In this document: piece after piece, positions 1 through 11,269 of the stretch
Layout: every line of letters begins with the position of its first letter
Position numbering within the stretch: position 1 is the stretch's first letter
Assembly: GCA_022925895.1 (NCBI GenBank)
Contig: JAKSYS010000391.1
Span: 1-57,948 of the forward strand
Reading direction: 5' to 3'
Source of the DNA: Fragilaria crotonensis
Taxonomy: Eukaryota > Bacillariophyta > Fragilariophyceae > Fragilariales > Fragilariaceae
Length of the DNA: 57,948 nucleotides
Translations under genes and position numbers: made by a program
Notes under the pieces: generated by a model
Database searches by the model: none
Told to the model about the DNA's origin: nothing
Seen by the model: the letters and a program-made list of their open reading frames with translations, nothing else

Positions 1-1
1 C

Positions 2-128
2 TGTTGAAGTGAATGTCGTTCAAACGGTGAGCTACATAAATTATGGTTAGCTAGTGATTTGAGTGGCCCTGGACTCAGGCATGGTGACGCAGTCACAATG
101 ACCCTCCGGGTTACCTGGGAGAACAACA
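2..128 (-). repeat. 3' LTR of the first copia element
   Basis: This matches 5333-5460 with about three differences. Termini are TGTTG/CAACA. Immediately inside it (129-150, minus strand) lies a short C/T-G-rich stretch where a polypurine tract is expected, but it is not a clean one. The LTR also carries the sequence complementary to the primer-binding position beside the other LTR. Confidence 0.9.
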
Positions 129-1941
129 CACTCACCAGGGGCCAAGAAAGAATGACCGGAGGGTTGTGCAGAATTTGCACTCGCAAGTGGCGTAGGCGCG
201 ATATCGGCTAGGCAATCGAAATAATTGCGCGTCGGATTTGTGCGGAATGCAAGTACGCGGACCGGATGGCTTGATGATGAGACGGGATGATGTTTGGAGA
301 AGTAATCGGCGCGGTTCGTGTTGCCTTTACTCCAGTAAATTTGGAATTGGCCTTGGCGGACACGATCGCGGATCCAGTAGAATCGCATGTCGATGGCTTT
401 GGATCTTTCTGTTTGACCGTGTCGGTGGCGATGCCGCTGGCAGTGCTATTGTCGGTAGCCATGGGGTTGCTGGCTGTGGATGTCCTAACTCGTCGAGAGC
501 GATGCGAAGGGGACACGCCTTACCGTTGTGGAACAAGGCGCCAAGTTCGGCTTCCGCTGCGCTGGATAAGACTTCGCGCATGATGACACAACACGTGGAC
601 CGCCCCGTTGGGGGCCAGGGTAGGGACGGAGTTGATGTCGTGGTGGGACGATTGGTCAGGTAAAGTACCCAGCTGCGCGTGAGCGACCTTTGGCAACTGA
701 TAGGTAGGAGGCGTCGCTTTCGACGGCGAGGATCATGTCGCTCGCAGTGAAGAAACGGACGGAGGCATCGGGATGCGTGGCGCAGTAATTCAAGAGTTGC
801 GCCAACTTTTCCATGGTGTAGGTGGTGCTTTGCGAATGCTCGGTGGCGAGTTCGCCGATGGCAGTGAGGAGCGTTGAGTCAATGGCGCGTGCATAAAACA
901 AAGGGTACCCAGCACTTCGAGAATGCGGCGTTTGTCGTTGGCGTCGAGGGCAGCAGTGGTGTCGGGAGCCGCATACTGTGTTTTGGCGCCGTAGTTCGGA
1001 CGTTGCCATGGGTGCGGGAATGTTCAGGTTTGCGTGGTAGGGCGTGTTGGAAACGCTTAAGAGCGCGGTCGATGTAGCCAGGCATACTGATGTCGCACGT
1101 GCGCGCGGAATAATCCCAGTCAGTGTGAGGCCGCAATATCGGGCGCCGCTCCAGTCGCGACTCACTTGGTAGGTCGCTTCGAGGGTGGCAAGGAGGTGTT
1201 CGGCGTCCGCGATGTCGGTGTAGCGGATGCCAAAATCGTCAACAACTAAACTGAAGACGATGTCACGGGTGGTGTGGCGCCAGAGACCGGGGTCAGAGGT
1301 GCAGGTTCGTAGCCGTGGGGAGCGAGGAATTTGATGAGTTGATCATTTGCAAGCCGGCCTGCTTGGGGGAGGCCGTACATGCCGCGTCGGATTTCAACAT
1401 AAACGTGGCCATTGTGGATGAGGGGACGTAAATTGTACTGGTCGATGATGACGTCAGGAATCATATGGATGGGGATGCGCATGTACTCGTAGCGTTCCAT
1501 GGGTGTCCCGAGATAAAAATCTTTTAAGTCGGCGGTGAGGAACTTGGCATTTTTGGTGGAGAGGACACTGTTGATGAGCAGTTTGGCGGTAGTGAGGTCG
1601 GCGGTCTTGGTGCTGACATCGAATGGGTAGTCGACTTTGTCGCCGCCGCACGTCCAGCGAACGCGTCGCGGATTTTCTTTTTCGGGTCGGAAGGCAGACA
1701 CAACGCGCAAGTAGGTAGCTTTGCGTCCGCGAGGAATGGCGGATACTGGGATGAAGTGCATGGTGTTGGTGCCCTTGACGGCACCATAACCTTGGGCGAG
1801 GCGGCCGATTCGTCGGCGTTGATGCCCGCCAGAGGGCTCCGTCGCTGCATTGGCTGAGTTCGCGATATTCTGCGATCTGGCCGGTGTCCGGGTTGAAGGC
1901 ATTGCCATGCAAAGCGAAGTGGTGTGGCATGGTCTGATCAC
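129..1941 (-). pseudogene. copia reverse transcriptase and RNase H remnant
   Basis: On the minus strand the reverse transcriptase begins near 1760. It shows the copia hallmarks KDFYLGTPM (active region with the first Asp) and GMYGLPQAG. The segment at about 656-1165 carries RNase H-like sequence, and near 300-390 there is the usual C-terminal stretch GNTNRADYFSKHHP. These pieces lie in at least three frames (47-388, 656-1165, 1246-1941), so the protein is broken by several indels. In an intact element this enzyme copies the element RNA into cDNA in cytoplasmic particles. The YVDD box was not found in an intact context. Confidence 0.8.
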
Positions 1942-3515
1942 GCGTTTTGTGGGCGTCCGCGAGGATGTTGGCCAAAGCGATGGCGGCGACGTGTTGGAGT
2001 CGTTGTTTTCCTTGTGAACGAGTGCCGTGGATGGCGTGGGGCCGACGTTTGTTGGGGCACGGCAGGTGCAATGTTGCGGAGCTTTTGGGATGGACAGTTT
2101 GTGCGTTTTGAGCGCTTTGGTGGTGGGAGGTTACGGTGCGCGCGGCGACGACGTTTGCCGACGGTGCCAGTACTATTGTGAACGTAGTAGTCACAGGTGG
2201 CGTGGGTAGGGGGGCGAACGTGACACTTCTCGTGTCGAGAGTGGGGAGCTCCGCGGCGGCGGGGATGGCCGGAAGGTTGCCCACCCTCAGAGGTATGGCA
2301 GGGATAGGCGTTGATGTCGGGCCAGGATTGTTGGTTACCACCCTCAGAGGTGGGTCAGTGACGGCGACGTCCTCGAGAAGGTCGGGTTCGGTCACCGGCG
2401 ACGTTGGCGGTGCGTTTGTCAGCGTGCGGGTGGGTGCCGCGATGGACGTCAGGATGGACGTCAATTGCGTCAATGCGTCGTAATGACTGTCCGTCAAGGG
2501 AGCCAATGGCGACCCAGGCGTCGGGTTGCGCAGAGCATGTAAGATGTCGCGGATCCCGGCGAGGATGAGGTCGGTGGACGACGCGAGGGGCATTGGACAT
2601 TTTGTGGGAAACCATGCGAGCGTGTCGCAAACGCGAGTGGCACGGGTGTCCCACATCCATACCGTATAGCAGCGATACGAGTCCAGAGCTGGCCCGACGT
2701 ACCATCCGTCCTCACCGTGCGGGGACCATGTGGTACGTTCGTTGGGCTTGATGTGGACCAAGACGCGGATGCCGGGCGGGGCCAGCGGGGTGCGGTTAAA
2801 ATCAAACGCGCCGTGCATTTGGGCATGGGCGGAGAGTTTGGGATTGATGCGCGAGCCTCGGAGGAGATTGAGTGTAATTTCGGCCTGGGGTAGCAGTTTG
2901 TCCCAAAGGTGTAACGGGAAATTTTTGTCGACGCCACAGAGCCCAGCAATGAAGTGGTTTTTGAACGTGCGGATGGCGCGTTCGGCTGCATTTCGGCGAT
3001 GAAGGTTGGGGGGAACGAGTTGGTAGTCGACGTCTTCGGCACTCATGAACTGTTTTAAAGCAGTGGAGCATTCGTTATCCAGGCGTTGCAATTGCGGACG
3101 GAGTCCAGCTGCCACGAGGCGGGCATGGAGAACTTGGTAGCCAGCCAAGATGCATGGGCCGGTGCGACTGCGGAGCGGTGCAACAAGGATGCTGTTGCTG
3201 TCGTAGTCATACAAACAAGAATGTAGTTGTTGCCGCTGTTGGATGCGACAATAAATCTGCCCGTTTGGTCGGTGTGGATCTGTCCAGAACTAGGTTCGAA
3301 GACGGCTGCGAAACAGTTATGCGTGCGAATGTTAGATGGGTCGCTGGACGGAAGGCATCGTCGTCATCAGTCGGCAAGCTGGGCGTGATGGCGGTTTTGA
3401 CTTTGGTAGAATTTTTGTTTTGTCGGGTTTGATCCATGTGCCCTTTGACCATGGCCACGGAGTTGGGTGGATGTTTGGCTAGGGTCTGGGCCGTGAGACC
3501 CATGAAGTGCGGCAT
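1942..3515 (-). pseudogene. copia integrase remnant
   Basis: The longest frame here (1454-3214) contains the C-terminal part of a retroviral-type integrase core: NAAERAIRTFKNHF, followed by the copia GKP-like region and a Thr/Pro-rich linker leading to reverse transcriptase. A separate frame at 3207-3515 carries the pre-integrase segment, with HMDQTRQNKNST resembling the H/Q-rich lead-in of diatom copia integrases. The two frames are offset, so the integrase is broken near 3200. In an intact element it would insert the cDNA into the genome. Confidence 0.75.
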
Positions 3516-3522
3516 CCGTTAA

Positions 3523-5300
3523 TTAACGCGCGTTTGAGCGTGGATAGCGCAGGCGAGAAAAGGGCAGCGTGGGCAAATGCAACAAGTTCGGCCGGCGTTG
3601 CGGAGTGCACTGCGGCGAAGCTGTTGTGAAGGGAAGGCGGAGCGTCGACGACGGGCGTGTTGTGCGGATCGAGGGGGCAACGAGATTTAAATGCCAGAGG
3701 CCGGTGGTGGGCGTTCGTGCGCCGGTGAGGATGAGTTCGTCGTCGAGATGGACGGTGACGATTTTGGCGTCAAACGTGACGATGCAACCTGCGTCGCATA
3801 ATTGCCCCATGGAAAGTAAGGACGCGGTTTGTAGTGCCGACAATGTGAACGCGGCGAGCTGCGAGAGGGAGGCGTGGAATGTCAAGCTCGGCTTCATGTG
3901 TTGAGTACATGATAGTGCCGTTGGGATTGGCAATACCAATGGGATTATTGGTGGGCCGTTTGTTGCGGACGTGGGCAGTGATAGTGCAGAAATGCGCGGT
4001 GCTCCTGCTATCTGCGATGGCACGCGTCGGGTGGAACGATGGTTGGGGGACCTACGGTAACAGTAGATAGACAAAATCAGAATCTGCGTTTAGAACGTTA
4101 GATAGATTAGTTGTTTCCAGAGTCAAAGGTATGGTAGGCTCCCGCGCCGTCAGTTAGAGGGGAAGACGCAGGCAATTGACGAGGTCGTCCGGACGAGATG
4201 GTGTTGTTGCCACCCTTCATTTTGAAGGCGGTGGCATCGTCTTTGTGACCTTCGGCTTTACGATGGCAAGTGAGCGACGTGTGGTTGCGCTGGGGCTGAG
4301 CCCATGTGTCCAACAATAATACATTTTGCCGCCTTCAACTGTTACGTGGCGGGAGGCGGCATCGGTAGTGGCGGAAGGAGGCGGTATGGTGGCAGCGGCA
4401 GCTGTCTCAGTGGTCGTTGGAGTTACGATGGCAGCGGAGTGTGCTCCTGTGAAACCCGGCGTCGCCGGCAGTGAGGCGACGAATGCGTTCCTTGTTGCCG
4501 AGTTGGAACTCGTTTTGAACAGTGCGACCGTCCATTCGTCGACGGGGCGGAGTCGAAATTTTCGGTGGTCGTGGCGAGAAGGCCGGTCTTTCAATCATAG
4601 CCAAAGTGAGGGTAATGATCGTGATATCAGGGATGGGGACGCGTCCGAGAGTGGCAATTCGCTGAATATTGGAGATTTTGGCCCAAAGATCCTCGATAGG
4701 ATCGTCGAAGTTCCACGGCGGATAAGGCTGAACGGTTGCGTTCGAGTTCCTCGGGTGTCATGGTGCCGTATTCCGCCCGGAGGTGGTTGAGCATGGCTAA
4801 CGGCGTGACGTCCCCAACCAAAATCAGGATCCTCGAGTGCGCTGAGGAAGGAGGCATTGACGGCCGTTAAGAGCTGGGCTGTGAGTGCAGAACTGAGGCT
4901 GTTGTAAAGAGTTACGTCAGCGAGGGCATCAGTGTAGTTGCGTAGCGCGACGGCAATTGCAGCAGCAGTGCCTGCGGCCCGGGGGCGGTCCGGGATGGAC
5001 GGGGAATGATGAAGGGAACGCCAACGTGCAAGATACTCGGCAGGATTAAGGACAATGGCGAGATGGCCATGATTGCCGCCGCCGCGTGCCGACGGGACCG
5101 AACGCGTTAGTGAACAATTGGCGTTGAAGCAACTGTAGGGTCGTGTTCGTTGGTTTGCCCGGGATGGGCGTTAAGGTCTCGTATGGGAAATTGAATTTCG
5201 GAGACGAAGACATCCTGTAAACTTGTGGATTTTTCGACACGAGTTGTACGGATGATGGCGACAGTGAAGATGACTGTCGGTGGGGGAGCGGCGCTCGTTA
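3523..5300 (-). pseudogene. copia gag / zinc-knuckle / protease-like remnant
   Basis: At 3523-4074 the minus strand encodes a protease-like segment with LLSMGQLCDAGCIVTFD, typical of the region between the zinc-binding site and integrase in diatom copia elements. At 4200-4330 two frames together carry a Cys/His cluster (CWTHG, then TCHRKAEGHKDDAT) like the Gag nucleic-acid-binding motif of these elements. 4400-5300 carries low-complexity Gag-like sequence in several short frames. Repeated frame changes show decay. Confidence 0.6.
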
Positions 5301-5320
5301 TCGATGCCGAGGGGTGAACG

Positions 5321-5371
5321 TTTATGTAGCTCTGTTGAAGTGAATGTCGTTCAAACGGTGAGCTACATAAA
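5321..5371 (-). promoter_or_regulatory. Candidate self-priming site: LTR/primer-binding inverted repeat
   Basis: The 12 bases just inside the 5' LTR (5321-5332) are a perfect reverse complement of 12 bases inside the LTR (5360-5371, GAGCTACATAAA on the plus strand). In element orientation the LTR copy lies 27 bases before the LTR end and the other copy is exactly where the primer-binding site belongs. No initiator-Met tRNA complement (TGGTATCAGAGC-like) is seen there. This arrangement resembles self-primed elements such as Tf1. The mechanism is inferred. Confidence 0.5.
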
Positions 5372-5460
5372 TTATGGTCAGCTAGTGATTTGAGTGGCCC
5401 TGGACTCAGGCATGGTGACGCAGTCACAATGACCCTCCGGGTTACCCGGGGAGAACAACA
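5333..5460 (-). repeat. 5' LTR of the first copia element
   Basis: This is a 128-bp direct repeat of 2-128 with the same TGTTG...CAACA termini. In element orientation (minus strand) it would hold the promoter and the start of transcription. It is followed directly by the primer-binding position. Confidence 0.9.
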
Positions 5461-7932
5461 GGGGCCACGAACTTCTGTGTCTGGACTCAAAGGCTCACAA
5501 CCAACAACAAGAAGGAGAAGACCAAAGTCCGCAAAAAATATCGGAATTTAGCTGCGTAGACGTAGGAGAAGGAAGTTTGTCACACATACCTTCAATACCT
5601 TGTACAGCATAGTATTATTTCTGTCTCCGTTATTCACGAGTGCTCACGTGTACTCCGTACGTACGTACACAAGACGATTTTCTGTAACGCAAATTCCGAA
5701 GATTAGTGGTGCAGTCCAAGGTACTGTAGACCCGTGTAGCCATCACTCTAAAAAAGCTCTTCGGTAATTATCAATAGTGGCACACTATTGAAGGCACGTG
5801 GCATCATGTCGTTGGCATTGGGGGACAGGAATGCTAATCGTAAATTTCTGTTCCGCACCCACGTCACAGCTTATGTCACACGCCAGTCCTTCTTTAAACC
5901 AGTGTGTGCGTTGAGTTTCGACGGCACATGAACACTTATGCTTTTTTGACCAATCGAATTTCATGTGGAAGGAGTTATAAATTCCATTATACACGTCGTA
6001 CGTCATTGATATATATATTTTTACGCATGGTCCGTTCGAAAATGTGATCTTCACCGTATCGACTGTACCAAAACGAGAACCCCTTGGAACAGTTGCGATT
6101 TCGCGTCAACTTTTCTTTTCAACTTCGCCACGACCACAGCTCAGCAAAACCACTCCGCGTGCAGTGCCGGCGGACTCGTTTCGGGACGGCACAGACACGA
6201 AAATTCGTTTCTGCTTCATGTGTATCCTGGTCCTGGTTCTTCAGTTTCTTGCTCGCCATGCAGTCATTATTCTTGGTTCGGTAATTGCACCGGATGTCGG
6301 ATGTCCCAAAGAACCACACTATGCATATGTTGGTGATGTGTAAACATGTATTACGACAATAATATCGTCCTCGGGAGCTTTTCAACTCCAGAAGGGAACT
6401 TCACAGTACAATTCACACAGTACAATGTACAGTGCGAGTCCCCCTCCATGAGCCTACCGGTACTCTACTGGTAGACGGTACAGTACGGCATCAGAAGGGC
6501 AAAATGCCTTGATTATCTTAGACAACTGACTACTGTAGCAAGCAGTAGTACTGGAGTATCAGGTAATGCAGCATCAAAACTGAATTTCCACTTCAAGATT
6601 GGTGAGTGGTCCCTGCATTGAATGCTGGCTGCTAAGTCCATCACCTTTGCATTGCTGCCAGTTGATGCTGGTATCCTTGAGGTTTCACAATTGTGTCATC
6701 ATTACTACACACCACAAGCAACCAGAAACAAACACTAAGCCACTGAAGGTGCACAAATGAGATGCTATGTTGCTGCCAGATTGAGTTTGACTGGCAAACT
6801 GCACATCTGTTGCTATGAAAATTGACAGTTGCTCAAAGCAAAATCCTTTCAAATGGTAATCAACAACAAGTCAATTCAAGAAAATTATTGTTGCCAGAAG
6901 CTAATCTTATTACCTGGCGATGCAACCAATGAGTGATGCAACCTTTGAATAATAGTTGTGTGACACTTTCTATCAAGATTTTCTCAGTGTTTTCATCATC
7001 TTTGACAAAGCTGTAATGCCCAAAGTAGTGATGCAAACAACCAGCACACAAAGGATTCTTGCAAACCAATACATGCCATCATGTTTCCACCACTCAATGA
7101 TGATGCTTAAAATGACAGCAACAAGGCATCCAATACAAGCAGATTTCCTTGTCAAAATCACTGAGTTCCACACAAGGAAAACTGTTCTGCAAAGCTGGGA
7201 TCAATAGTGTGGCATCCGTGATGTTGTTGCTGTCATCCCAAGGCCTGAATTACCGGATCATGCATTGTTAGGGTTGGCACTGGTGGATAGATGTACTATG
7301 ACTACAGTCTACCGGTAGGTGCTAGACCCAAGAACTAGTACATGGAGAGAAGAAATTCGGTACTCATTGTCGATTTTTGTACCATCGTGCGTGTGACGAT
7401 GCAAGAGAATGCAAAGCCAATAAAAACGTGTCGCTCATCATTTCTTTTCCCGGACTCCACTCTGAAAAAGCCACTTGAAAATGAAGCCCCATGGTGAATC
7501 AGAAATGCAAAGTTAAAAAGATGTGGTTGACTTTTTGACTTCCAATGTGCCAGCATGACGAATAGAGCCGAACGCAAACCGTGAAATAGATTCATTTTTG
7601 AGTCGAACGGTTTGAAATCACGACTTTTTCGGTCGGAATGAGCAACGTTTTTGAATGAAAGCGCTCCTATCAGAGATTCTTCGGTTTTTATTTCAGATAT
7701 ACGATTACACTACTGGTGGTTCTGCACGTAGAGCGACAAAAAATGATAAAAGTTCGATATTTGTAATTTTGTAAAACCAAAGAAAAAAATAGCGCCACGT
7801 AGTCGGAGTGGATAACGCTTTCTGTATTTACTGTACCAGGTACAAGTACACCCACCGTGTCGGCATGCGTTTGATGCAGACTGTTACTTCACAGTGCCCC
7901 GGTGTTGTTGTTGCTATCATCCCTTGACGGCG
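5461..7932. other. Gene-free stretch
   Basis: No convincing coding region was found. The sequence is AT-leaning, with short GTACT/TACCGGTA-type motifs common in this window's intergenic DNA. At 6600-7210 low-complexity short frames on both strands resemble decayed repeats, but no protein family is recognisable. 7800-7932 is the probable promoter/5' UTR of the VOC gene. Confidence 0.5.
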
Positions 7933-8505
7933 ATGATGATTATCGTGTCGCTACAACGAGGCCTATGCGTATTGATGATTCTAACGTTAATCACACGAAC
8001 GTTTTCCTTAATTACTCCAAATCGAATTCTCTCGAAAACAATAACGACAACAACATTAGCATTCAGGGTTGCATCCGAACTCAAAATGGTGGTGGTGGAC
8101 GGTTTTGATTCCACGCCACCCGTGTCGTCATTGTCCTCCACAAACACAAATTCGGAGGACGCTGCCGTTGTCGTCGATACGTCAACGTTGACACTTCTCG
8201 AACACATCAATCTCAATGTCCCAAATCACGACTACATTGTACCATTTTATGTCCACATTCTGGGTCTAGGCTTGGATCCCCGCAAGGCTGGCAATCTTTT
8301 GAACAACAAGGGCACGGTATGGACCAATTGTGGTGCGTCGCAATTTCATTTGCCCTACGGTGAAACACCACAAGTCATTCCTGGATCGATTGGATTACGA
8401 TATGCGACATTAGAACCCATGTTGCAGCGATTGAAAGATCATGACAACGATGCATCCAATGGTGATGTCGCACGGTGTTTTGCATCCTATGAATATCATG
8501 ACGAG

Positions 8506-8554
<49 letters not shown>

Positions 8555-9211
8555 CCCCTTTGAGGCGACGGTACATTCGATTGCAAGATTGGTATGGCAA
8601 TATTTTTTATTGTCGTGAAAGTCCTGACCTTGGTCGTCATGAGCGCATCCGACCACAACCATTGGTCTCCAAGACTGCAGAGAAGGATGTGGACACTCGG
8701 TGAAGAATTCGCCACCCAGTATGGAATGGAGGAATCCGAATGTCGGGGTATTGATTATGTGGAGTTCAATTGTCCCATTGGAACGGCAGATAAAATTGCA
8801 CTGTTTTACGATTCTGTATTCGATGCCACCACATCGATCGTGCAAGATAATGATAACAAGGTGGCTGTGATTGGTTTTGGAACGGTGGACGCAAGTGGGA
8901 AAGCCAAACAGTGTCTCCTGTTTCGCGAAACGAACGAATCTATTCCTCCCTATGATGGTCATCATATTGCACTGTATGTGGGTCAAAGTGGTTCTGATTT
9001 TGAACAAGCGTTCAAGAATTGCGAAACTGCTGGTATTGTGTGGGTCAATCCGAGATTCAGTGACAAGGCTTCCGACTTGCAGGGTGCCAAAGAGTGGCAT
9101 CAGTTTCGATTCAAAGACATTATTGATATGGACTCTGGTCAACCAATCTTTGAGCTGGAGCATGAAGTTCGGTCACTGACTCACAGTGCATGGCCTGGGT
9201 ATGAAGCATAA
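7933..9211 (+). CDS. Two-domain VOC (glyoxalase-fold) protein with an apparent frameshift
   Basis: The N-terminus from ATG 7933 is hydrophobic and suggests a signal or plastid-targeting leader. The first VOC-like domain follows (LEHINLNVPNHD, FYVHILGLGLDP, RLQDWYGNIFYC). The frame then closes at 8703, while the next frame continues without a gap from about 8680 with WTLGEEFATQYG and a second VOC-like domain (GIDYVEFNCP, DGHHIALYVG, QFRFKDIIDM) to the stop at 9211. One extra base somewhere in 8640-8703 explains the break; no intron of suitable length fits. The family (vicinal oxygen chelate) includes metal-dependent lyases, isomerases and dioxygenases; the substrate here is unknown. A 15-unit serine-coding repeat interrupts domain 1. 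Possible readings are a real lesion, an assembly error or allelic decay. Confidence 0.7.
8506..8550 (+). repeat. (TCA)15 microsatellite, in-frame poly-Ser
   Basis: Fifteen uninterrupted TCA units lie inside the first VOC domain, followed by two TCC codons. The tract is in frame and encodes a serine run, so length changes by whole units would leave the frame open. Confidence 0.95.
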
Positions 9212-9431
9212 AGTGAAATCGCTATTTTTCATATGCGTGTTTGCCTTGCAGTCAGTAGGAACCAGGCCGTCCCGTTGGTCATGAATGATTGGGCATCGTA
9301 ATTATTGTCTTTGGTGTCGTAGCCTGCATTCAGTGGTTTATATTTATTAGCGCAGTGGCAACTTGGTTTGAAATCTTACAAAGGACCTTTGGGTTGAACT
9401 CATTCTCCGTATATCATGGTAATCATGATGC

Positions 9432-10460
9432 TCATTCGGCTGACTTCTCAATTACAGGGTCACCAAAACCATCATCATTCTTCGTCACACTATGTGCCGC
9501 GTGTTGGTAATCGTGAAGATCATCATCATCATCACCATCGCCACCGTCGTCGCTGTCATCAACATAGTCGTCACTTTCATGGTCGCTATCTTGTTCCTCT
9601 TTGTTCCCATCTTCGACGCTGACTTCAGCCGTACGATGAGCTATCTTCGCATCCGCAGCAGCACTGTCTATACGAGGTGCAACGACTGGCAGTTTCTCAT
9701 CGACATCATCCTCCACGTCCTCGATGGCAGCTTCCTCTCGTCCTTCTACTACAGCCACTGCCAATAGAAATTCTTGGCACTCGGCAGTCTTTTGAAGAAT
9801 CACATCGCGTTGTCGTTCCAACTTGAAGACCCGTTTCTTCAAAGATTGCGTGTATTCTTTCAATTTTTCATAATCCTTCTCAACCCTTTGCAATGCCGCA
9901 ACATCTTGCTGCAATTTGGCCCTGCGACGTTCTCGTTCTTCCGGAGACAATTGTAATAAGCCAATTTCTTCATCACCACAGCCCGTTGCTGTTGTTGCTG
10001 CTGCTGTCGTTGTTGTGTTGCCATTGTCTTTAGCATTACTCGCGTCCACATCAACCGTGTCGTTATTATCATTTGGAAAATTGGGCGGTAATTCCAATTC
10101 TCGCGCTGTTTCGCGCAATAAAGTTTGATACCGTCGTAATCTCATTCCAACAAATTCTTCTCGTTCTACGGCTGTCTGTAACATGGAAACTGCCTCGTTG
10201 AGACTTGTTTCCATTTCTTGTAATTCCGCATCATGATCATGATGAAGATCATGATCATCATGTTCGTGTTGTTCATTATTAGTACTCGCACTGGCTGCTG
10301 TTGTTGCTGATGTTGTCAACGGACCAACCCCACTCGATGTCGCCTGTAGAATATCCTCTGTCAGTTTCGCTCGAACATCAGGTTTCATGCTGGCAACCTT
10401 ACTTTCGTATTCGGTACCACGACGACGACGATTGCGAATGGCAGCAAGTAGTGTCAACAT
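9432..10460 (-). CDS. Hypothetical acidic coiled-coil protein (342 aa)
   Basis: A single open frame starts at ATG 10460-10458. It opens with a short basic stretch (NRRRRG). Two heptad-like charged segments are visible: one around residues 80-130 (EMETSLNEAVSMLQTAVERE) and one around 175-235 (SPEERERRRAKLQQDVAALQ and on), which suggests a dimerising coiled coil. A Thr/Ala-rich spacer separates them, and the C-terminal 80 residues are strongly acidic with Asp runs. No catalytic motif, signal peptide or membrane segment is seen, and the family was not recognised. Coding quality is good (charged, non-repetitive, long frame). The Asp run is encoded by ATC/GTC-rich sequence on the plus strand, so expansion may vary between strains. 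Confidence 0.7.
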   Translation of the reverse strand: MLTLLAAIRNRRRRGTEYESKVASMKPDVRAKLTEDILQATSSGVGPLTTSATTAASASTNNEQHEHDDHDLHHDHDAELQEMETSLNEAVSMLQTAVEREEFVGMRLRRYQTLLRETARELELPPNFPNDNNDTVDVDASNAKDNGNTTTTAAATTATGCGDEEIGLLQLSPEERERRRAKLQQDVAALQRVEKDYEKLKEYTQSLKKRVFKLERQRDVILQKTAECQEFLLAVAVVEGREEAAIEDVEDDVDEKLPVVAPRIDSAAADAKIAHRTAEVSVEDGNKEEQDSDHESDDYVDDSDDGGDGDDDDDLHDYQHAAHSVTKNDDGFGDPVIEKSAE

Positions 10461-11269
10461 GGTTGGTCTTCAATGTGTGGGAAGATGGCAGTCGTACTAC
10501 GGTAGAAATACCAGGTAGCAGTAGCTGTTGTTGTTGTGGTAAGCAATTATTGGTGGAGATGCGTGAGTAGCGTGAGACGTTAGGATGTTGTCCCCTTTCG
10601 TGGAAAAGGTGTTATCTCTACGACATCAGAAGTCGAGAACAAACCCGTGAAACATGGTTCTTCTGGAAGCGCCAGGAAGCGTATTCAGCATTCAGCACGC
10701 ATTCAAAATATTGGCTGTCTTGTTCGAAGCTCCAACCAACCAAATTCACCCGGGTCCTGGCTTTTAAAAAAAAAAAAAAGGTCTCTATGTACACATTTAT
10801 ACATGAACAGATATAAGCATGTGAGCAGACTGGTCGACGTCAGGGCAGGTTGAAGTTATCCTGCGCATTTGGACAGCTGACCGTACAGGTTGTAATAGTG
10901 CGACCTACGGGTACTAGTACTTAATTCTCCTATGACAGATCCATAGTATGTTCGCAGTATACGAGTTAACCCCAAACTCTACATTTTGAGGAAGGGGAGT
11001 GATTGAGTATTTTCATTTTTCATGATCCCGAAGTTATTTGCCGTTATTCATATTTCATATGATATGGCTGGACGCAAGAAAAAAAGTGGTTTGGGTAGGC
11101 ATTGTAGCTCCGGTATGATACAATTTTAGTTATCAGTAGTTCCAGACTAAAACATCCCGCCAAAACCGAAAATCCTCCTCAAGGACAAAGATTCGCAGGC
11201 ATCAAGAAATCCTCGAGCAAGCTGAAACCAACATGATGAACTTGCTATCAAAATTGTATGCGCATCGGT
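10461..11269. other. Gene-free stretch
   Basis: No coding region was supported. It contains an A run at about 10766-10779 and GTACT-rich sequence. The first 100 bases are the likely promoter of the coiled-coil gene. Confidence 0.5.

Larger units (their letters stand above)
2..5460 (-). mobile_element. Degenerate copia (Ty1/copia-type) LTR retrotransposon
   Basis: The element is bounded by two direct repeats of 127 and 128 bp that begin TGTTG and end CAACA, the usual TG...CA LTR termini. Read on the minus strand, the order is gag, a zinc-knuckle-like region, a protease-like region, integrase, reverse transcriptase and RNase H, which is the copia order. Coding is split over several frames, so this copy is probably inactive. 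The LTRs differ at about three positions, so the insertion is not brand new. Only one base of left flank is in the window, so the target-site duplication cannot be tested. That base is C, which is compatible with the right flank GGGGC but proves nothing. Confidence 0.9.

Noticed and set aside
8375-9163. 262-codon minus-strand frame opposite the VOC gene, with a Met run
   Set aside because: The Met run is the antisense of the TCA repeat; the opposite strand has clear domain motifs.
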